The notes: generated from the sequence alone by a model not told the origin. Positions 48,101-58,301 are shown, counted from the stretch's first letter. The stretch: DNA of 64,000 bases from Athripsodes cinereus (GCA_947579605.1 OX388307.1:22483237-22547236); one strand, 5' to 3'. Numbers and translations are program-made.

Positions 48101-51100
48101 TGAGGCGAGCGTTCGCTGGTGGAGTGAAAAGCGGGAACTGTGTCATCGTAAGTGTCGACGGTACGCGGGTGGGGTGTGTGGGAGAATCTGTTGCTCGGGT
48201 GAGATTGAGTAACGTGGATGTGAATGTCGATTGCATAGTGACTGAGAAATTGTTTGACGGTGTGGACGTGATTCTTGGAATGGACGTAGTTGCGATGTTC
48301 GGCGGCGTAACTGTGACTAGTGACAGTGTCAAATTTTTAGATAAGTTCGGTCAGGGAGAAATGGTCGCCGCGAGTGTGGAAAATCATAAGGAGATAATAG
48401 AAGACAAAGATTTTACGGCTGAGTTTGATGGAGAGGTGTGGACTGTGAGATGGAAGTGGCGTAGTGAACCACCTACCTTGACGAATGGAACTGAATGTTA
48501 TTCGAGCGTGAACTCCGGCAGCGTCGACGAGGAGATAGCGCGATGGATAGAGAAAGGTTGGCTGGTGCCTCGGCGGGATAATGGCGAGGGAGTTCTCCCT
48601 CTAATGGCGGTCGTGCAGCAAAACAAAGGAAAAGTTCGCCCTGTTTTAGATTACCGGGAACTTAATGAGCACGTGAATTGTCACACCGCAGAAGGCATCG
48701 TCGTGTGTGATGAGACAATTCGGCGATGGAGAAGGCGCAAAGGACCTTTGAAGGTGTTAGACCTTCGATCGGCGTACTTGCAGATCAAAGTGGATGAAGA
48801 GCTCTGGCGCTACCAAGCGGTCCGTCACAAAGGTCACGCATACTATCTTACACGTCTAGGCTTTGGCCTGAACTGTGCGCCGAAAATTATGACTGCCATT
48901 GTGACCTACGTGCTTTCGCGTAGTGACAGGGTGAGAAAGGGAACTGATAGTTACATTGACGATATTCTTGTGGATGAATCAATAGTAAGTGTAGGTGAGG
49001 TGGAGGCTCTTCTGAAACGCTATGGGTTGGAAACGAAACCGTCAGAATCCTTGGAGTGTGCTCGAGTTTTGGGACTGCAACTGAGAAAAAATAGAGAGGG
49101 TCGGATTGTGTTCGGAAGAGGAAATGAACTACCGACAATACAACAAGGAACAATGCTCACCAGAAGAGAGCTATTTTCAGTTTGCGGTAAGCTGACAGGA
49201 CACTATCCGGTGTGTGGGTGGCTAAGAACAGCGTGCAGTTTTGTAAAAAGAGTGAGTGAGGGAAGCGAGTGGGAAACACCGATAGGCGTCGAGGCGCAGA
49301 GTATCGTTGAGGAGATTGTGTGCCGCGTGAGAGTCGAGGACCCGGTGAGGGGGGCGTGGGCGGTCAACAACGATATTAAGGCCTGTAAAGTGTGGTGTGA
49401 TGCAAGTACGCTGGCAATAGGTGTTGCAATTGAGATAGAAGGAGAAATTGTGGAGGATGCGTCGTGGATGAGAAAGGCGGCAGACGTGAATCATATAAAC
49501 GTCGCTGAACTAGAGGCAGTGCTGAAGGGCATAAACTTGGCTGTGAAGTGGTCTTTCAAAGAGATTGAAGTGGTAACTGACTCTGCAACTGTCAGTCACT
49601 GGCTGTCGTCAGTGATACAGGGTGATCACAGACCAAGAGCCAGCGGAATGCATGAGATGCTCATTAAGCGGCGGCTGGGACTGATGAGAGACATGATTGA
49701 GGAGTTAGAGTTAAAAATAGTTGTGACACTGGTGGAGTCGTGTCGCAATAAAGCGGACATACTTACGCGAGTAAAAAAGACATGGCTGAGAAAGAGTGGT
49801 GCAAGTAGAACTGGAGTGGAAGAGGTAAACGTCTGTGGAACTATTATTGAAAAGACCCATGACAACCATCATTTGGGAGTGAACAGGACGTTTTACTTGG
49901 CACGGATGGTGGATCCGACAGTGAAGAAGGAAGATGTGGAAGCGTACGTTCGAAAGTGTTTTCAGTGCAGATCCATCGATCCCGCTCCAGAGACTCATGA
50001 GGCTGGCGGGCTAGGTGTTGAAGGCAATTGGAGTCGATTGGCACTAGATGTGACCCATTTCAAGGCGAAATGTTACCTGACTATCATTGATTGTGGGCCC
50101 AGTCGATTTGCTATATGGCGCGAGATTCCCACTGAAAGCGCAAGTAAAGTGGTTGATCAACTGAGGCTGGTATTCAGAGAAAGGGGGCCACCGGCTGAAG
50201 TGTTGATGGATAACAGCAGAGCGTTCCGGTCGGTTGAGTTAGCCGAATTCTGCAAAGATTGGGGAGTGAATCAGAGATATCGCGCCGCCTACAGGCCTTC
50301 GGGTAACGGGGTGATTGAGCGTAACCATCGAACTATCAAGAGGATGGCGTCAAGAACAGGAGACTCTCCAGAGCAAGCAGTGTTTTGGTACAACATGTCG
50401 CCAAAGGAAGGTTTGCACGAAATGTCAGTGCCATCAACGGGTGTGCATTCGTACCGATGGCGTCATCCGCTCAAGCAGGTTGAATCGGACGAAGTAACGA
50501 CCAACAGATATGGTGAGGGAGACATAGTTTTAGTGAAACCGCCGCACGCTAGATGCGTCGATCGGTGGAAATCTGGGAGAGTTACTGGTGTCATCTCGGA
50601 GTCGACCGTGGAGGTAGATGGAGTTCCGAGACATATGTTGGATCTGAGGAAATTCAGGAGTGCCTGTCCCACGCAGCACGATGAGGTAGGTGACACGGTG
50701 CAGAGTTCTGCAAGACTGCTGGAGGGGTTGTTTTCCGGTGACGACGAAGAGGAAGATGTGGGGGAGATTGACTTGGGACCAGAGACCCTGAACCAGACCT
50801 TACCTGGCGTGCAGCAAGAGAGGCCTAGACGCACTCGCAGACCTCCTCGATGGTTGGAGGATTATGTTCAATGATAATGAGATCAGGGGGGCGTGTGGTA
50901 GTAGCGATTGTATGAAGGGGATAGAGGGGAAAAGGAGAGAGAGGAAGAGGAGCACAGGCTGTGTGTGCGAGACAGTTGAGTCAGTCGTGTTTGGGATGTC
51001 GTGGTGAGTGCGTGTTTAGAAACGTTAATACTACAAAAACACATATCCACCAAAGTTCACAAATTCAATCCCCAAATTATATAAAGTTCATGGTTGATTA

Positions 51101-53469
51101 TTCGCATTTTCAATACTTGATAAACTTGTAAATTTATTTAAGCCTAATCTAACATGCCGACAATGGTTTTATCTAATATCAACAAATTAATCTAAGTATT
51201 TAATTTGATAATTATATGTGATGGGCATAAGGTACAAACTAGTTTATTGACACATATTGCGGAAACTCCAACAAATTGAAATAATTATCTACTCATAAAC
51301 TCAGCCATTGTTTCTATTGACGTGGACACTGATTATATTAACGAGAGAATCATACGAAACCGAGTCAATTATCACAAATTAATATCAATTAATGATCAAT
51401 AGAGTTATCGGAATAATAGAAAATGCGAGATGACACGTGAATCTGCCGTGTGTTTGATTGTCTGCATTGTGGATATGTCACAATCAATGATTATAAAATA
51501 GGTATTTTATATCGTAAGTAATACACGATACTACCTCAGGATATGTGTGATTGTAGTTTGTAGAGGAAGATGGGAAACTAAGCCTATTATGGATATCCAT
51601 GAAGTACGAGCTTCTATATAATGTAGAGAATTAAAAATAACACACTTATTGATATATTTATTTTATTCTTTTTGCACATCATCAGTTACATAAAAAAAAA
51701 TCAAGAAGTCATTAAAAAATGTGATTACTTTTCTGTGGCGAGATATAGTGGCAGTACTGAGAGTAGGAAAAAAATTTACGACGAGTGGTAAAAATTTCAG
51801 ATTCCGTTTCATCCAACATAGAAATAGGTCCTGATTTATCCAGAATTGAGTGAAGATATATTGCTTCTGATGTCTAGAAGAGGGCAACTCGCTTCGATAC
51901 TAAAACTTCTAGGAAGGCGAATCCGCTGCTTATCCTGGATATACTTACCTTTACTGAATCCACTTATTTGTGATAATAGATCAGAAATATCACGATAAAA
52001 AGGAAAAATAAATCCCACATAATAATAATTATTAACTGCACATTGTAGGTAATTAGTGTATTGGTATTTTTTATTTGAATAAAACATACGCTCATTATTT
52101 TACTAAAAGATATCTTGACATTGTGCGTTGGAATTGTGTTAAGAGGGGAAGGACATCAGTAATAAAATGAACATGTGTAGATATTCATATTATTATTTCA
52201 AAGGTCAAAACTACAAGATAAAATTACAATGCTAACATATTTGGTACCTACCTTGACAAATCATAGGTATTATACTATTAATTTATTATATGAGGATTCC
52301 GGTTATTGCAAAAGTTTTACATGAACCTATTTACGAATTTTAAATCATCCTAATCTGTCAAAATCAAAACAAATAGAAGATATTCATATGAAAAATTATA
52401 TCTCCTATTTTAGAATCGATTGCTATGATTTATTGATGGCAATAGTTACAAGCAAGGATATTTTTTTCATATTTCTATCTAGTTAGGTATCAATAATGAA
52501 ATTTTGATTCTGAAGTGATGATTTCATTCAATTAAACTAAATTTATGGATTATTCATATCTAATCATGTGTGGAAAAGTGTGGAAAAAAAAGCAGACTCA
52601 AATTATTAAACTATATATTTACCTCTTCACTATGATTTGCCAACTAACTCGAATGGAATAACTTAATTAAAATAGATATTTTTATATAATTTTCGTTTAT
52701 TTAAATATTTTATTTCTATATGATTTATAAAATATTTGACCCAGCTGACCGTATTATAAAAATATGTAGGTATTAATTTTTATTCGCTCGTTAAATCTGT
52801 ACTGAAACGCGTGATACACATTTATTAAATTTTTATAGCAAATTAGAACAACTCCGTCGATTACAAATCGTTTACTAGTTAATAAAAGTTGCGCAGACGT
52901 ATAAATTATATATTTATTACGATATTGTCACATGTACAAGAGGATAAAAATATTATTTTATTACAAGGATCTATGACTTCTGCGTTTTAAAATTGAATTG
53001 CTAAAGAGTTTACGTAGTAAGGAGACTGGTTGCAGATAGCTCAGGATAGAGATGCCTAGAGATATATGGGGGAGGCTTATGTTTATCAGTAGACAGGAAT
53101 AGTTGCATAAGTAAGTAAGTCAGTATTATTAGTAATTAAACTTTACTGAGTTATTACATTAGTTTCAATACTTCTACTTATGGGCTTCACGTTATATGCC
53201 TATCTCTAGATCTTGCAGCCATGAAATCGCTTCGTCCGATCTTAAACTGAGAGCTTGCAAACCGCTAGTGTTTGTCAACCCTTTAATCATTATTTTATTT
53301 TAAAATAAAAACTTAAAAATTCTAAGTGAAATTTTAGTTTTTCTTTTTACCTCTTTGGGAAGAACCATTTCTGTGATGGCTAAGTTGAGACACACCCTCA
53401 TTGTGTAGGCATTGGCAACAGCAAAAAATCCCATAATTGCAAACACCCATCTTTGCGGTATTATAAATA
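42141..53469 (-). CDS. SLC17-type MFS transporter, gene D (first exon not found)
   Basis: Eight exons found: 53351-53469, 46590-46643, 45717-45953, 45342-45548, 44430-44591, 43530-43746, 42753-42991 and 42141-42356. They code ~483 aa, and the first starts mid-codon at (x)[11 protein letters not shown] short upstream exon with the ATG must exist, perhaps beyond the window. Landmarks are [12 protein letters not shown], a 54-nt exon coding the loop with two cysteines ([14 protein letters not shown]), [30 protein letters not shown] with [65 protein letters not shown] and [18 protein letters not shown] and W-PLEER are the usual SLC17 forms, lost in A-C, so D looks nearest to the ancestral gene. 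The first-loop intron (46644-53350) is 6.7 kb and holds the LTR retrotransposon. Substrate unknown. Confidence 0.85.
43867..44053. mobile_element. 187-bp MITE-like element with ~15-bp imperfect TIRs
   Basis: CTCGATTGGTGGACC at the left faces GGTTCTCCAATCGAG at the right (inverted, two mismatches). The interior is clearly less AT-rich than the surrounding intron of gene D. No target duplication is evident, so the borders are tentative. Confidence 0.45.
44820..45235 (+). repeat. Probable LINE 3' UTR
   Basis: This block is less AT-rich, with no open frame of note (GTAGCGGCTTGCCTCGATAC, TGAGGTTGCTGCGGGTTATG). It ends in GATGAATAAATAAATAAAAT, a typical non-LTR tail. It lies in an intron of gene D, and the family is unknown. 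Confidence 0.4.
46160..46410 (+). repeat. R1 repeat copy, long version
   Basis: CACCGCTTATCCCACGAGCG, GGGTAACCAGTGGACCAACT, GTCCTCTCTATGCCG, AGGATAGGTGGCAGGCCTCA, TCGCTGAACTG and then CTTTTACAGGACACTCGAAA and AAAGAGTGGGAGA follow the order of 60340-60600. It lies in an intron of gene D. Confidence 0.72.
47132..47273 (+). repeat. 5' LTR
   Basis: 142 bp from TGTGGTAGTAGCGATTGTAT to AACGTTAATACTACA. It is purine-rich in the first half and should carry the promoter and polyadenylation signal. No clear TATA box or AATAAA is seen, which suggests an initiator-type promoter. Confidence 0.95.
47291..48019 (+). CDS. Gag nucleocapsid/capsid protein of the LTR retrotransposon
   Basis: 242 aa from ATG at 47291, 17 nt after the LTR, to TAA at 48017-48019. 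Residues 1-165 are mostly helical and resemble the retrotransposon capsid fold ([19 protein letters not shown] near 16-34, [15 protein letters not shown] near 106-120). Two zinc knuckles follow: C189-x2-C192-x3-H196-x4-C201, one residue shorter than the usual spacing, and the standard C208-x2-C211-x4-H216-x4-C221. Gag should coat the element RNA and form the virus-like particle. The Pol frame overlaps the last ~120 nt, and a -1 frameshift signal lies at codons 226-227. Confidence 0.94.
   Translation: MAVNGIKVSDLLRSYDGEGDVIQWLTKMELVAKLKGVTDLAQLIPLFLEGSAFSVYNEMTEEGKKSADTIKAALISTFALNPFSAYEQFVRRVWKDEPVDVYLTDLRRLARLANIAGEEMLKRAFVVGLPSLVSRELRAMANVETLPLVTVLERARALMAEFSEHPIAAAVVTTNPIQSRGLIRDGKKCYRCGGPHLQKFCRDKSIVCWSCGKEGHVTRNCPGKQGNEEGRAGAPEALPRRE
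47965..48008 (+). promoter_or_regulatory. -1 programmed ribosomal frameshift signal (gag-pol)
   Basis: The slippery heptamer GGGAAAC (47965-47971) is exactly in register with the Gag frame as G GGA AAC. After a 6-nt spacer (47972-47977) comes a stem with GGGAGAGCT (47978-47986), an 11-nt loop and AGCTCT (47998-48003), then one A and CCCC continuing the pairing. Slipping back one base enters the Pol frame. Pol has no upstream ATG of its own. Confidence 0.88.
47971..50874 (+). CDS. Pol polyprotein: protease, reverse transcriptase, RNase H, integrase
   Basis: Frame open from 47899 to TGA at 50872-50874; expressed sense starts at 47971 after the frameshift (967 codons). Numbering from 47911: aspartic protease ALIDTGCS near 53-60 with VILGMD near 120-124; reverse transcriptase with [11 protein letters not shown] (242-252), catalytic [11 protein letters not shown] (D284) and YIDD (348-351), where YVDD or YLDD is more usual; RNase H with WCDAS (D497), E533, TDSA (D557) and ADILTR (D616); integrase with an H650-H654-C683-C686 zinc site and the catalytic triad D713, D767 and E803 (35 residues between the last two); then a C-terminal domain with [13 protein letters not shown]. 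No ATG lies upstream of the protease motif in this frame, which fits expression only as a Gag-Pol fusion. No stop or frameshift is seen. Confidence 0.95.
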   Translation, partial: RGRESWCAGSSTPTGVKALPVVDVTVNGLRGRALIDTGCSRSVMRRAFAGGVKSGNCVIVSVDGTRVGCVGESVARVRLSNVDVNVDCIVTEKLFDGVDVILGMDVVAMFGGVTVTSDSVKFLDKFGQGEMVAASVENHKEIIEDKDFTAEFDGEVWTVRWKWRSEPPTLTNGTECYSSVNSGSVDEEIARWIEKGWLVPRRDNGEGVLPLMAVVQQNKGKVRPVLDYRELNEHVNCHTAEGIVVCDETIRRWRRRKGPLKVLDLRSAYLQIKVDEELWRYQAVRHKGHAYYLTRLGFGLNCAPKIMTAIVTYVLSRSDRVRKGTDSYIDDILVDESIVSVGEVEALLKRYGLETKPSESLECARVLGLQLRKNREGRIVFGRGNELPTIQQGTMLTRRELFSVCGKLTGHYPVCGWLRTACSFVKRVSEGSEWETPIGVEAQSIVEEIVCRVRVEDPVRGAWAVNNDIKACKVWCDASTLAIGVAIEIEGEIVEDASWMRKAADVNHINVAELEAVLKGINLAVKWSFKEIEVVTDSATVSHWLSSVIQGDHRPRASGMHEMLIKRRLGLMRDMIEELELKIVVTLVESCRNKADILTRVKKTWLRKSGASRTGVEEVNVCGTIIEKTHDNHHLGVNRTFYLARMVDPTVKKEDVEAYVRKCFQCRSIDPAPETHEAGGLGVEGNWSRLALDVTHFKAKCYLTIIDCGPSRFAIWREIPTESASKVVDQLRLVFRERGPPAEVLMDNSRAFRSVELAEFCKDWGVNQRYRAAYRPSGNGVIERNHRTIKRMASRTGDSPEQAVFWYNMSPKEGLHEMSVPSTGVHSYRWRHPLKQVESDEVTTNRYGEGDIVLVKPPHARCVDRWKSGRVTGVISESTVEVDGVPRHMLDLRKFRSACPTQHDEVGDTVQSSARLLEGLFSGDDEEEDVGEIDLGPETLNQTLPGVQQERPRRTRRPPRWLEDYVQ
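50884..50893 (+). other. Polypurine tract
   Basis: CAGGGGGGCG directly precedes the 3' LTR. The six-G run fits the plus-strand primer site expected just upstream of an LTR. Confidence 0.6.
50894..51035 (+). repeat. 3' LTR
   Basis: 142 bp, identical by eye to the 5' LTR, followed by the target duplication AAAAC. Confidence 0.95.
51041..53350. other. Right part of the 6.7-kb intron of gene D
   Basis: AT-rich sequence without a recognisable gene. The open frames at 51663-51887 and 51836-52087 (minus) contain a fragment reminiscent of R1 (AGAAGAGGGCAACTCGC near 51875) but nothing convincing. The minus-strand donor GTAAAAAG lies at 53343-53350. Confidence 0.5.
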
Positions 53470-53744
53470 CTGAAACAAATAAAACAATTATTAAAAATTT
53501 GCTAATCGAAACAGAAAAAAATATTCATTGATCAGATTAGTAGATACGAGTATGAACATATTATTTACTCTTTAAAATGAAAGGTACATTTTATATTTGA
53601 TACTTGACACTAATTTGTCGTTTGAAGTTTTTAAATCTTTAGTAAAGTATATTTCAGTATCAACTTCTTCTACTTGTTGGGTGAGTGTGTAAAAAAAATA
53701 TTATTTATAAGGTATAATAATAATAGTCTAGACAACTTAGTTTG

Positions 53745-53880
53745 TGTTAATATGACGTGGTTAGATGAAAAAAATCACTTTGAAGTGATAATCTCGCCAC
53801 TGCGTATGCTAACATTTTGTATTTTATATTATTTTGTAAAGTTTGTTGTATTATGATATAAGAAAAAATCAATAAAATTT
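53745..53880 (+). repeat. LINE 3' tail with stem-loop, family L-hp
   Basis: GACGTGGTTAGATGAAAAAA then ATCACTTTGAAGTGAT (stem-loop), AATCTCGCCACTGCGTATG and AATAAAATTTTC. Same family as 12565-12820. Confidence 0.6.
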
Positions 53881-54133
53881 TCTTTCTTTCACACATACTA
53901 CGAAAACATTGTCTTTAAATGAACGAAGCCACATAAAACGTATTTCAAGTTTAAATGATAACGCAATTCACAAACAGATAAATAACAATGCAGTGCATAA
54001 TATCATTAGTACTTATTTTCAATAGTTTTAAGCAAGTTCTTTCTTTGTAAAATTGGGGACACTATTCAAAAGTATTTTAATAAATAAAAACTCGTCAGAG
54101 ATATTATAACAAAAGTATACATCAAGTATACAT

Positions 54134-54134
54134 G

Positions 54135-54176
<42 letters not shown>
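54134..54176. repeat. (CTAT)n microsatellite
   Basis: About ten uninterrupted CTAT units. Confidence 0.95.
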
Positions 54177-54739
54177 CTACTTTTTTATATTGCACTGTTA
54201 CCACTTTCATCACTCTATAGTCTATATACACTCAAAACATTGCAGTTCTTGCTGAGTATTAAAACGTAAATATATGTATATAAAATTATACAACACACAG
54301 GTATAATATAATTCAACATGTGTGAATTGACTGCATTTTATAATACATAATCCCTATGTACATTATATAATGATAACACCATTACAACAGTTGCCAACTA
54401 AAAGTATATCTATCTATTAATATTTTTGTTATGATATTATTGCTTTGATATTCTGTATTGTATTTTATGAGTTTTATCTAGTCACCTATTTAAATAAACA
54501 CGTAATGTAGATACTTCAATGCACTTGAAAACGAATACAAAGTTTGCGATACGTTATTTCTTATTTATATTTTTAGATTATCGAAGTGCAATTTAATAAC
54601 TGTGTACGAGTATGTCCACAGAAAAACGATCTAAGTTTCATAAAGTTTTGTGTCTTCAACCTTTTTTCAAGTAAGTCTTTAATCATTAGATATTCATCTT
54701 GAGTCGTAGAATTAAGAGTCGTCATGCAAGGTGTATTTT

Positions 54740-54960
54740 TTTTATTTATTTTATTTCATTAAAAAATTACAATTTACATACATACTTTTATTGATGCTGC
54801 CCAACTAGGTATATCCTGTACTAGGGCAAACATCTCACAAACATATCAATCATATAGAAACATACACAATTACAAAAAGCATTCATCTCCTATATTTACA
54901 CAATAACATTCATAACAAGAAAACAATGTTGTAAACCGTCCATACATGAAACAATACATA
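54740..54960 (-). repeat. Probable LINE 3' end, reverse orientation
   Basis: On the minus strand TTGCCCTAGTACAGGATATA and TAGTTGGGCAGCATCAATAA lead to AATGAAATAAAATAAATAAA, an A-rich tail. No coding frame survives. The family is not identified. Confidence 0.4.
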
Positions 54961-55969
54961 AACAAACCATTTCTCCATATATAATAAGAGAAAAAAAAAA
55001 CAATTTATCCAGTATGTAAAAGAATGAAGAATCGCAATAAATATTCATGATAGAATTTTCGGTGAATAAATAATAAAAGAATGATAAATTACATACTTAT
55101 TAATTAATCTAATGAAAGTCATTTAAATTGAATAGAATTCCAAATTACGTGTAAAACTCTTACAGCTTCTAATAAAGAATGCATTTTATGAAAAACAATA
55201 AAACCACAAATAGCACAATATAAAGAAAATGTAGTAACAATTTAATGACATTATTTTAAGTAAGATTAAAGTATAATCCATTATAATCATGTAATATTTG
55301 AGTCATCATTAGGATTATTAATATTACAACTGTGATATACTAAATACCTACTGATGATTTATTGCTCGATAGGTTTATTGGCAATCAAATTATAGTGATA
55401 TAAAAACAAATAAAACTCTAATTTAATTGTTGTTCTAAGCAGGTGACAACAAGAAATATATACCTAAGTGCTTTTAATTAGTCAATATTTATTTCAATAT
55501 TATTATTTTCGTGCATATAATTTTTTTATGATTCTGGATATATATTTTAGGCAGATCTCTATTTGTGTTTATTTATTTATTCATTAGTTTTTTTTTTCAC
55601 CAGCGTCGCGCGACTTTAGATAGACAGATTATCGTGCAAATACATGAATTAAACCAACACAATTTGATTGACAAAAAATAGGGATAAAGCGCTCACGTGG
55701 AAGAAAGTAGTAAAAACATCTTCCTAAGGAAAAAATATAATGTTTGGCACGTTGCCATATTTAAGAAATTTTTAAGTGATTTACCATATTTAAGTAAAAC
55801 ATCCTACATGCCCATACTTAAGTTAAAAAAATAGGTCGGTATCTGCATACAAAAAGTGTTGAACACTTGAAAAAATTGATGTTTGATTCTAATTAATACA
55901 TACAATTAGTCTTCCTAAATTTTATGATAACCTATGGATTTAAGCTTAAACAATAGATACTACTACACT

Positions 55970-56125
55970 ATCACGGCATATCCCACAAGTGGGTAAGCCA
56001 GCAGACCAACTGCATGTAATAAACATGCAAGCCATCTTCTCTGTGCCAACAAAAAATTAAGACTATCAGGATGGGTGGCAAACCTCATCGCTGAATTTGA
56101 GATGTAAAATGTGTTTATTTTTCAA
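55970..56125 (+). repeat. R1 repeat copy
   Basis: CTATCACGGCATATCCCACA, AGTGGGTAAGCCAGCAGACC, ATGTAATAAACATGCAAGCC, AGGATGGGTGGCAAACCTCA and TCGCTGAATTT. It is close to the 60340 copy, with one base lost in the GTGGGGTAGCC block. Confidence 0.78.
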
Positions 56126-56934
56126 ACACCAGAATGTGGATACATAGCAGTAGATATAGGTGCCTATATCCATTTAAAATCTGAACATGCTACTTTTTCA
56201 TATCTAACTAGTAATTTTTTTATTTTATTTCTCTTTCAAATATAAACAGTCATATTTATCCAGAAAACAAACCAATCAAGGTCCCGCAAATTACCGAAGC
56301 GTATGACGAACACGTTGCTAGTAAACAGTTATAACACATACTTTACCCTACTTAAATCAAATACAAAAAACAAGACAAACCTCATGAAAATGTATTATTA
56401 AAAGTAATGTATCAACACTGTTAAAATCTTTCAGATATTTTCTACGATATTGGGTATCAATACTTGCAATTATTATCAATAGCATCTTATTTTAATTCCT
56501 TCATACTAAACGATGAATTGTAATTTGTGATGCATTATTTAACTAACCAACTCATTATTAATAATTATGACACTAAGCGATTCAATAAATCATGTCATCT
56601 TATCTTAGTGACATAAAATTCCTTACTATTTCATAAATAATACAATACTGTAGTATTTAGTATTGTCATTGATGTTATAAAACAATATCAATTTCATCTA
56701 ACATAATATTGAAATATACCTAATACAATTATTATTGTTATATTTATTTAAATAAGTACTTGGATAATATCAGTGACAATCAAACATAAAGTGCCTTCGA
56801 ATTAGCAATGATATGGCAGGTTGTAACTAGATTATATTATATTAATTGATAAGCTTATTGATATCGTAAATAAACGCAATAAAAATTGCGATTATATCAA
56901 TTGTTGTTCAAAAATACAGAATAATAATGGTTTC

Positions 56935-57355
56935 AATTTTATTACTTCACTGAGAAGAATGGTTGGTATAACGTTGCGAGATAGAGTGAAGAATGAGGAT
57001 ATCAGGAGAATGAGTGGATGTGAGAGGAGTGTTGTGGACAGAATGCGTGTAAACAAGTTGAGATGTTGAGCGAATGCAAGATGAAAGGATGACGAAGAGG
57101 ATGTATTTATCTGAAAGAAGGCGTGTGAATAAGCGCGACGTCCAAGAACCACGTGGCTTGATCATGTGGACCAAATTCTTAAGGACGGACGCGTGTTGAG
57201 TAAGAGAAATCGGCGTGCATGTATGAGAAACTGGATGAATGTAGAGGAAGCGAAAGAAGTATGTAAGGATAGATCTATATGACGCTCCGTTCTCTCTGCC
57301 TACCCCTCCTGGGACATGGCGTGAGGGTATGGTATAGTATAGTATAGTATAGTAA
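56935..57355 (+). pseudogene. LINE 3' fragment ('WFGHV' family) with (TATAG)n tail
   Basis: The plus strand covers the same protein end as 62916-63263 (reverse complement): GAATGAGTGGATGTGAGAGG, AAACAAGTTGAGATG, CACGTGGCTTGATCATGTGG, AACTGGATGAATGTAGAGGA and GTATGTAAGGATAGA. Deletions and stops break the frame (for example TGAG after AGATGT near 57065). It ends in GGCGTGAGGGTATGGTATAG and repeated TATAG units at 57328-57352. Confidence 0.78.
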
Positions 57356-58195
57356 ATTTTATTAATTTTTAATAGTCAAGTGCTAATAATTAACCGTTTT
57401 AAATTATTACAAAACCTTCATAATTATCTGTTTGAGTCAATACTACATTCTAGAAAATAGCCAATATTATAATATTATTTTAACTTATTCCATATGTTTG
57501 GACCATATGTTTGTCCCAATGTTTCTCAAAATGAACGTACCCTTGTATAGAATTATATTTTATAAACCTAAATCATTGTTTAGATTAAGGCATAGTATAA
57601 CAAATATGTAAGTAACAAAATGGCGTATAGAAAATTATTTTGACCATAACGACTTTGTAAGGTTAAACGTCACTCAATAAAAAAATGTAGAACTTAAATC
57701 ATTTGTATGAATTTACATAAATTAATGCGTTTTACTTTCAGATACCTATATCAATAATTATGGCATATATTTGTCTTTATGAAATATTTTATTTACTACG
57801 ATTTGACATTGAAGATTATGAAAAGCGTGTCTGAAATAGAGATAATAACAACAGGTTATAATATGAATACTGAATTACTTTTATCAATTTATTGAAATGA
57901 AAATGAAAAGACCAAGTTAAAAGGTGATTATGACTTTTGGCGTGAAATATCTTTATTTTTCCTCTAACTACTTATTGTCGAGATTGATTCCTAGTTCTTC
58001 TTTATTCGATTAAAGGCAAAACACCCGATTTCCAGTAAATCATACAAAAACATCTCAATACTTTAAAATTAGAAGTGGTTTAAGAAAGTAAACGTTCATA
58101 CTTTTATTCGTTTCTTAATCTCATATAGAGTTTTGATAGATGTGGAGTTTTTACAGAAAAGAATAAATATTTATAATATTAAAGTATACCACTCT

Positions 58196-58301
58196 GAAAA
58201 ACTCTAAACGGTATCGATATTAATGATGTATATGTCGCAGTAAAATGTGAAAACTCTAAACGGTATCGATATTAATTATGTAATATGTCGCAGTAAAATG
58301 T
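58196..58301. repeat. Tandem duplication of a 53-bp unit
   Basis: Two copies of a unit containing CTCTAAACGGTATCGATATT and TATGTCGCAGTAAAATGT, at 58196-58248 and 58249-58301, with three to four differences. Confidence 0.85.

Larger units (their letters stand above)
47132..51035 (+). mobile_element. Complete Ty3/gypsy-type LTR retrotransposon, 3904 bp
   Basis: Two 142-bp direct LTRs (47132-47273 and 50894-51035) begin TG and end CA and look identical base for base. AAAAC flanks both sides (47127-47131 and 51036-51040), a 5-bp target duplication. Between the LTRs lie a Gag frame and a Pol frame in the -1 register, with no env frame. The Pol order protease, reverse transcriptase, RNase H, integrase is that of the Ty3/gypsy group. 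The element is GC-richer than its surroundings. Identical LTRs, intact frames and an exact target duplication indicate a recent insertion. It stands antisense in the first-loop intron of SLC17 gene D. At 3.9 kb it is compact for an element with full gag-pol. Confidence 0.97.

Noticed and set aside
47805..48332. Minus-strand open frame of 175 codons across the gag/pol junction, and others at 49222-50834
   Set aside because: These are antisense shadows of the intact Gag and Pol frames. Their composition (S/T/P-rich) is what reversing GC-richer coding sequence gives, and no known domain is seen.
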